In this document: in pieces, positions 62,479 to 64,000 of the stretch
How the letters are laid out: every line of letters begins with the position of its first letter
How positions within the stretch are numbered: position 1 is the stretch's first letter
NCBI GenBank assembly: GCA_963742345.1
Contig: CAVULO010000005.1
Span: forward strand, 1 to 64,000
Direction: 5' to 3'
Length of the DNA stretch: 64,000 nt
DNA from: Pseudolabrys sp963742345
Lineage (GTDB): Bacteria > Pseudomonadota > Alphaproteobacteria > Rhizobiales > Xanthobacteraceae
Translations under genes and position numbers: made by a program
The notes under the pieces: model-generated
What the model saw: the letters and a program-made list of their open reading frames with translations, nothing else
What the model was told of the DNA's origin: nothing
Databases searched by the model: none

Positions 62479-63930
62479 TTACCAGCTCACCGACACGTAC
62501 TGCGTCTCGAGGAATTCCATCATCCCCTCGTGTGCGCCTTCGCGGCCAAGGCCAGACTGCTTCGTGCCGCCAAACGGCGCCGCCGGATCAGAGACGAGCC
62601 CGCGGTTGAGGCCGACCATTCCAAAATCGAGCTTTTCGGAAACGCGCATGCCGCGGCTCAAATCCTTCGTATAAAGGTAGGCGACCAGCCCATACTCCGT
62701 GTCATTGGCGCGCTTGATCGCTTCGTCCTCGCTCTTGAAAGTCTGGATAGAAGCGACAGGTCCGAAGATTTCCTCGTTCAGCATTTTGGCTGAATCCGGC
62801 ACGTTGGTCAGCACGGTCGCCGGATAAAAAAAGCCGGGGCCATCGGGCGATTTGCCGCCGACCAGCACCTTGGCACCCTTCTTCACCGCGTCATCGACGA
62901 GTTCTATGACCTTGTCGCGACCATCTTTGTTCACGAGCGGGCCAAGATTGACGCCTTCATCAAGACCGTTGCCCATCTTCAGCGAGCCCATCTTGGCAGT
63001 GAGCTTCTTGGCAAATTCCTCGTGCACTTTTTCATGGACATAGAAGCGGTTAGCCGCAGTGCAGGCCTCGCCCATATTGCGCATTTTGGCGATCATGGCG
63101 CCGTCAATCGCTGCATCGATATCGGCGTCTTCGAACACAATAAATGGCGCATTTCCGCCGAGCTCCATGGCAGGCCTGACGATGTTGTCGGCGGCCTCAT
63201 GCAGCAGTTTGCGTCCGACTTCGGTCGAGCCGGTGAAGGAGACGACGCGCACGCGCGGGTCATGCAGCATGGCGCCGACCACTTTTCCGGACGAACGCGA
63301 CGGAATGACGTTGACCACACCGGCGGGAACGCCGGCTTCTTCCAGCGCCGGCATCAGCGCGAGCATCGTGAGCGGCGTGTCGGAAGCAGGCTTCAATACT
63401 ACCGGACACCCCGCGGCGAGCGCCGGTCCGATCTTCCGCGTCGCCATCGCCGCCGGGAAATTCCAGGGCGTCACCAACACAGCAATACCGGCCGGCTTGT
63501 GGTGCACAAAAATGCGGGCACCCGAAGCCGGCGCGCGCGAAACTTCGCCGACATTGCGCACCGCCTCCTCCGCATACCAGCGGAAGAATTCGGCAGCGTA
63601 GGCGACCTCGCCGCGCGAATCGGACAGAGCTTTTCCGTTCTCAAGCGTGATCAGCTTCGCGAAACGCTCGGCGTCGCGCATGATCAGCTCATAGGCCTTG
63701 CGCAGAATCTCGCCGCGCTCGCGCGGCTTGCGTCCGGCCCAACCTTCAAAAGCGCCTTCCGCAGCGTCGAGCGCGGCTTTGGCGTCATCGACCGTCGCGC
63801 TGGCCACAGACGCGATCTTGCGCTCGGTCGCCGGGTCGATCACGTCGAAGCGGCCGCCGTCAGATGCTTTGCGCCATTTGCCGCCAATCCAAAGGTCGGT
63901 CGGAACGTTGGCGAGAAGATTTTCGTACAT
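62479..63930 (-). CDS. gabD: NAD-dependent succinate-semialdehyde dehydrogenase-like
   Basis: 483 residues of the aldehyde dehydrogenase family. ILVTPWNFPA-like segment TPWNFPAAMATRKIGPALAAGCPVVLKPAS, catalytic Glu256 in MELGGNAPFIVFEDAD and Cys290 in GEACTAANR, and NEEIFGPVASIQTF. The C-terminal RGLVSDPAAPFGGTKQSGLGREG is typical of GabD. It converts succinate semialdehyde or a related aldehyde to the acid. First gene of the gabD-E2-hydroxyacid dehydrogenase operon, 10 bases before E2. Confidence 0.88.
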   Translation of the reverse strand: MYENLLANVPTDLWIGGKWRKASDGGRFDVIDPATERKIASVASATVDDAKAALDAAEGAFEGWAGRKPRERGEILRKAYELIMRDAERFAKLITLENGKALSDSRGEVAYAAEFFRWYAEEAVRNVGEVSRAPASGARIFVHHKPAGIAVLVTPWNFPAAMATRKIGPALAAGCPVVLKPASDTPLTMLALMPALEEAGVPAGVVNVIPSRSSGKVVGAMLHDPRVRVVSFTGSTEVGRKLLHEAADNIVRPAMELGGNAPFIVFEDADIDAAIDGAMIAKMRNMGEACTAANRFYVHEKVHEEFAKKLTAKMGSLKMGNGLDEGVNLGPLVNKDGRDKVIELVDDAVKKGAKVLVGGKSPDGPGFFYPATVLTNVPDSAKMLNEEIFGPVASIQTFKSEDEAIKRANDTEYGLVAYLYTKDLSRGMRVSEKLDFGMVGLNRGLVSDPAAPFGGTKQSGLGREGAHEGMMEFLETQYVSVSW

Positions 63931-63955
63931 ACTTTACCTCGTGATTTTTCTGCCC

Positions 63956-63975
63956 ATTCCCGTACAAGCGGGAAT
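63956..63975. repeat. Short REP-like palindrome
   Basis: ATTCCCG-TACAAG-CGGGAAT has 7-base arms. Its form (CCCGCNNNGCGGGAATCCAG-like) resembles the extragenic repeats common in Hyphomicrobiales genomes. Confidence 0.5.
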
Positions 63976-64000
63976 CCAGTTCTTCACGGACTGGGTCCCA

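Noticed and set aside
1..64000. tRNA, rRNA, CRISPR arrays and riboswitches
   Set aside because: No cloverleaf, rRNA-like stretch, regularly spaced repeat or known riboswitch core was recognised by eye; a covariance-model scan would settle it.

Overview
The window does not read as one genome. It looks like three unrelated pieces joined end to end. Segment A (1 to about 27,030) is very GC-rich, with actinobacterial features: ATGA-coupled operons, Asp23/AmaP envelope-stress genes, PP2C/STAS/MEDS/HATPase signalling proteins and terminators without U-tracts. Segment B (about 27,045 to 32,985) is AT-rich, with A+T-biased codons, canonical AGGAG ribosome sites and tightly packed genes: GrpE, a long isoleucyl-tRNA synthetase, a minimal glycyl-type synthetase core, zinc-ribbon and small membrane proteins and an M50-like protease. 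It suggests a small-genome bacterium such as Patescibacteria, or a large phage. Segment C (about 32,988 to 64,000) is moderately GC-rich and typical of an alphaproteobacterium of the Hyphomicrobiales: ahcY end, lepA, mepA, modABC, cvrA, denD, map, radC, gabD. The two switches in composition and gene style are abrupt, and the second fuses half a protease in frame to half an adenosylhomocysteinase. A chimeric metagenomic contig is the simplest reading.

Segment A layout: an AI-2E type exporter; a RidA/MarR/LUD group with two matching operators; an amino-acid permease and nitrilase-family hydrolase pair with a divergent TetR regulator; a frameshifted PP2C phosphatase; a Pro/Thr-rich membrane protein; a seven-gene Asp23/AmaP envelope operon divergent from an ECF-type sigma factor; GNAT and NTF2-like genes; an ABC exporter pair; a second PP2C phosphatase; the end of an MFS exporter; a cluster of STAS-HATPase, MEDS-STAS and MEDS-HATPase regulators; a serine-recombinase remnant; a broken CorA; and a broken membrane-anchored protein at the join. 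The PP2C, STAS, MEDS and HATPase genes together look like a partner-switching module controlling a sigma factor.

Segment B layout: on the minus strand a small membrane protein, grpE and another small membrane protein; on the plus strand an unknown gene, a zinc-ribbon gene, ileS, a class II synthetase core and a protease cut by the join.

Segment C layout: translation and cell-wall genes (lepA, mepA), a transketolase-like enzyme, a GMC oxidoreductase divergent from modABC with a metal-binding-protein homologue, a K+/H+ antiporter, a beta-keto acid cleavage enzyme, a drug/metabolite transporter, a TetR/methyltransferase module, acyl-CoA dehydrogenase and aminotransferase genes, a run of PEP-mutase-like, GNAT, MFS and denD genes, map, radC, and a gabD, lipoyl E2, hydroxyacid dehydrogenase operon.

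Single-base frameshifts break at least eleven otherwise well-conserved genes across all three segments, which points to uncorrected sequencing errors as much as to real pseudogenes. No rRNA, tRNA, CRISPR array or intact mobile element was recognised.
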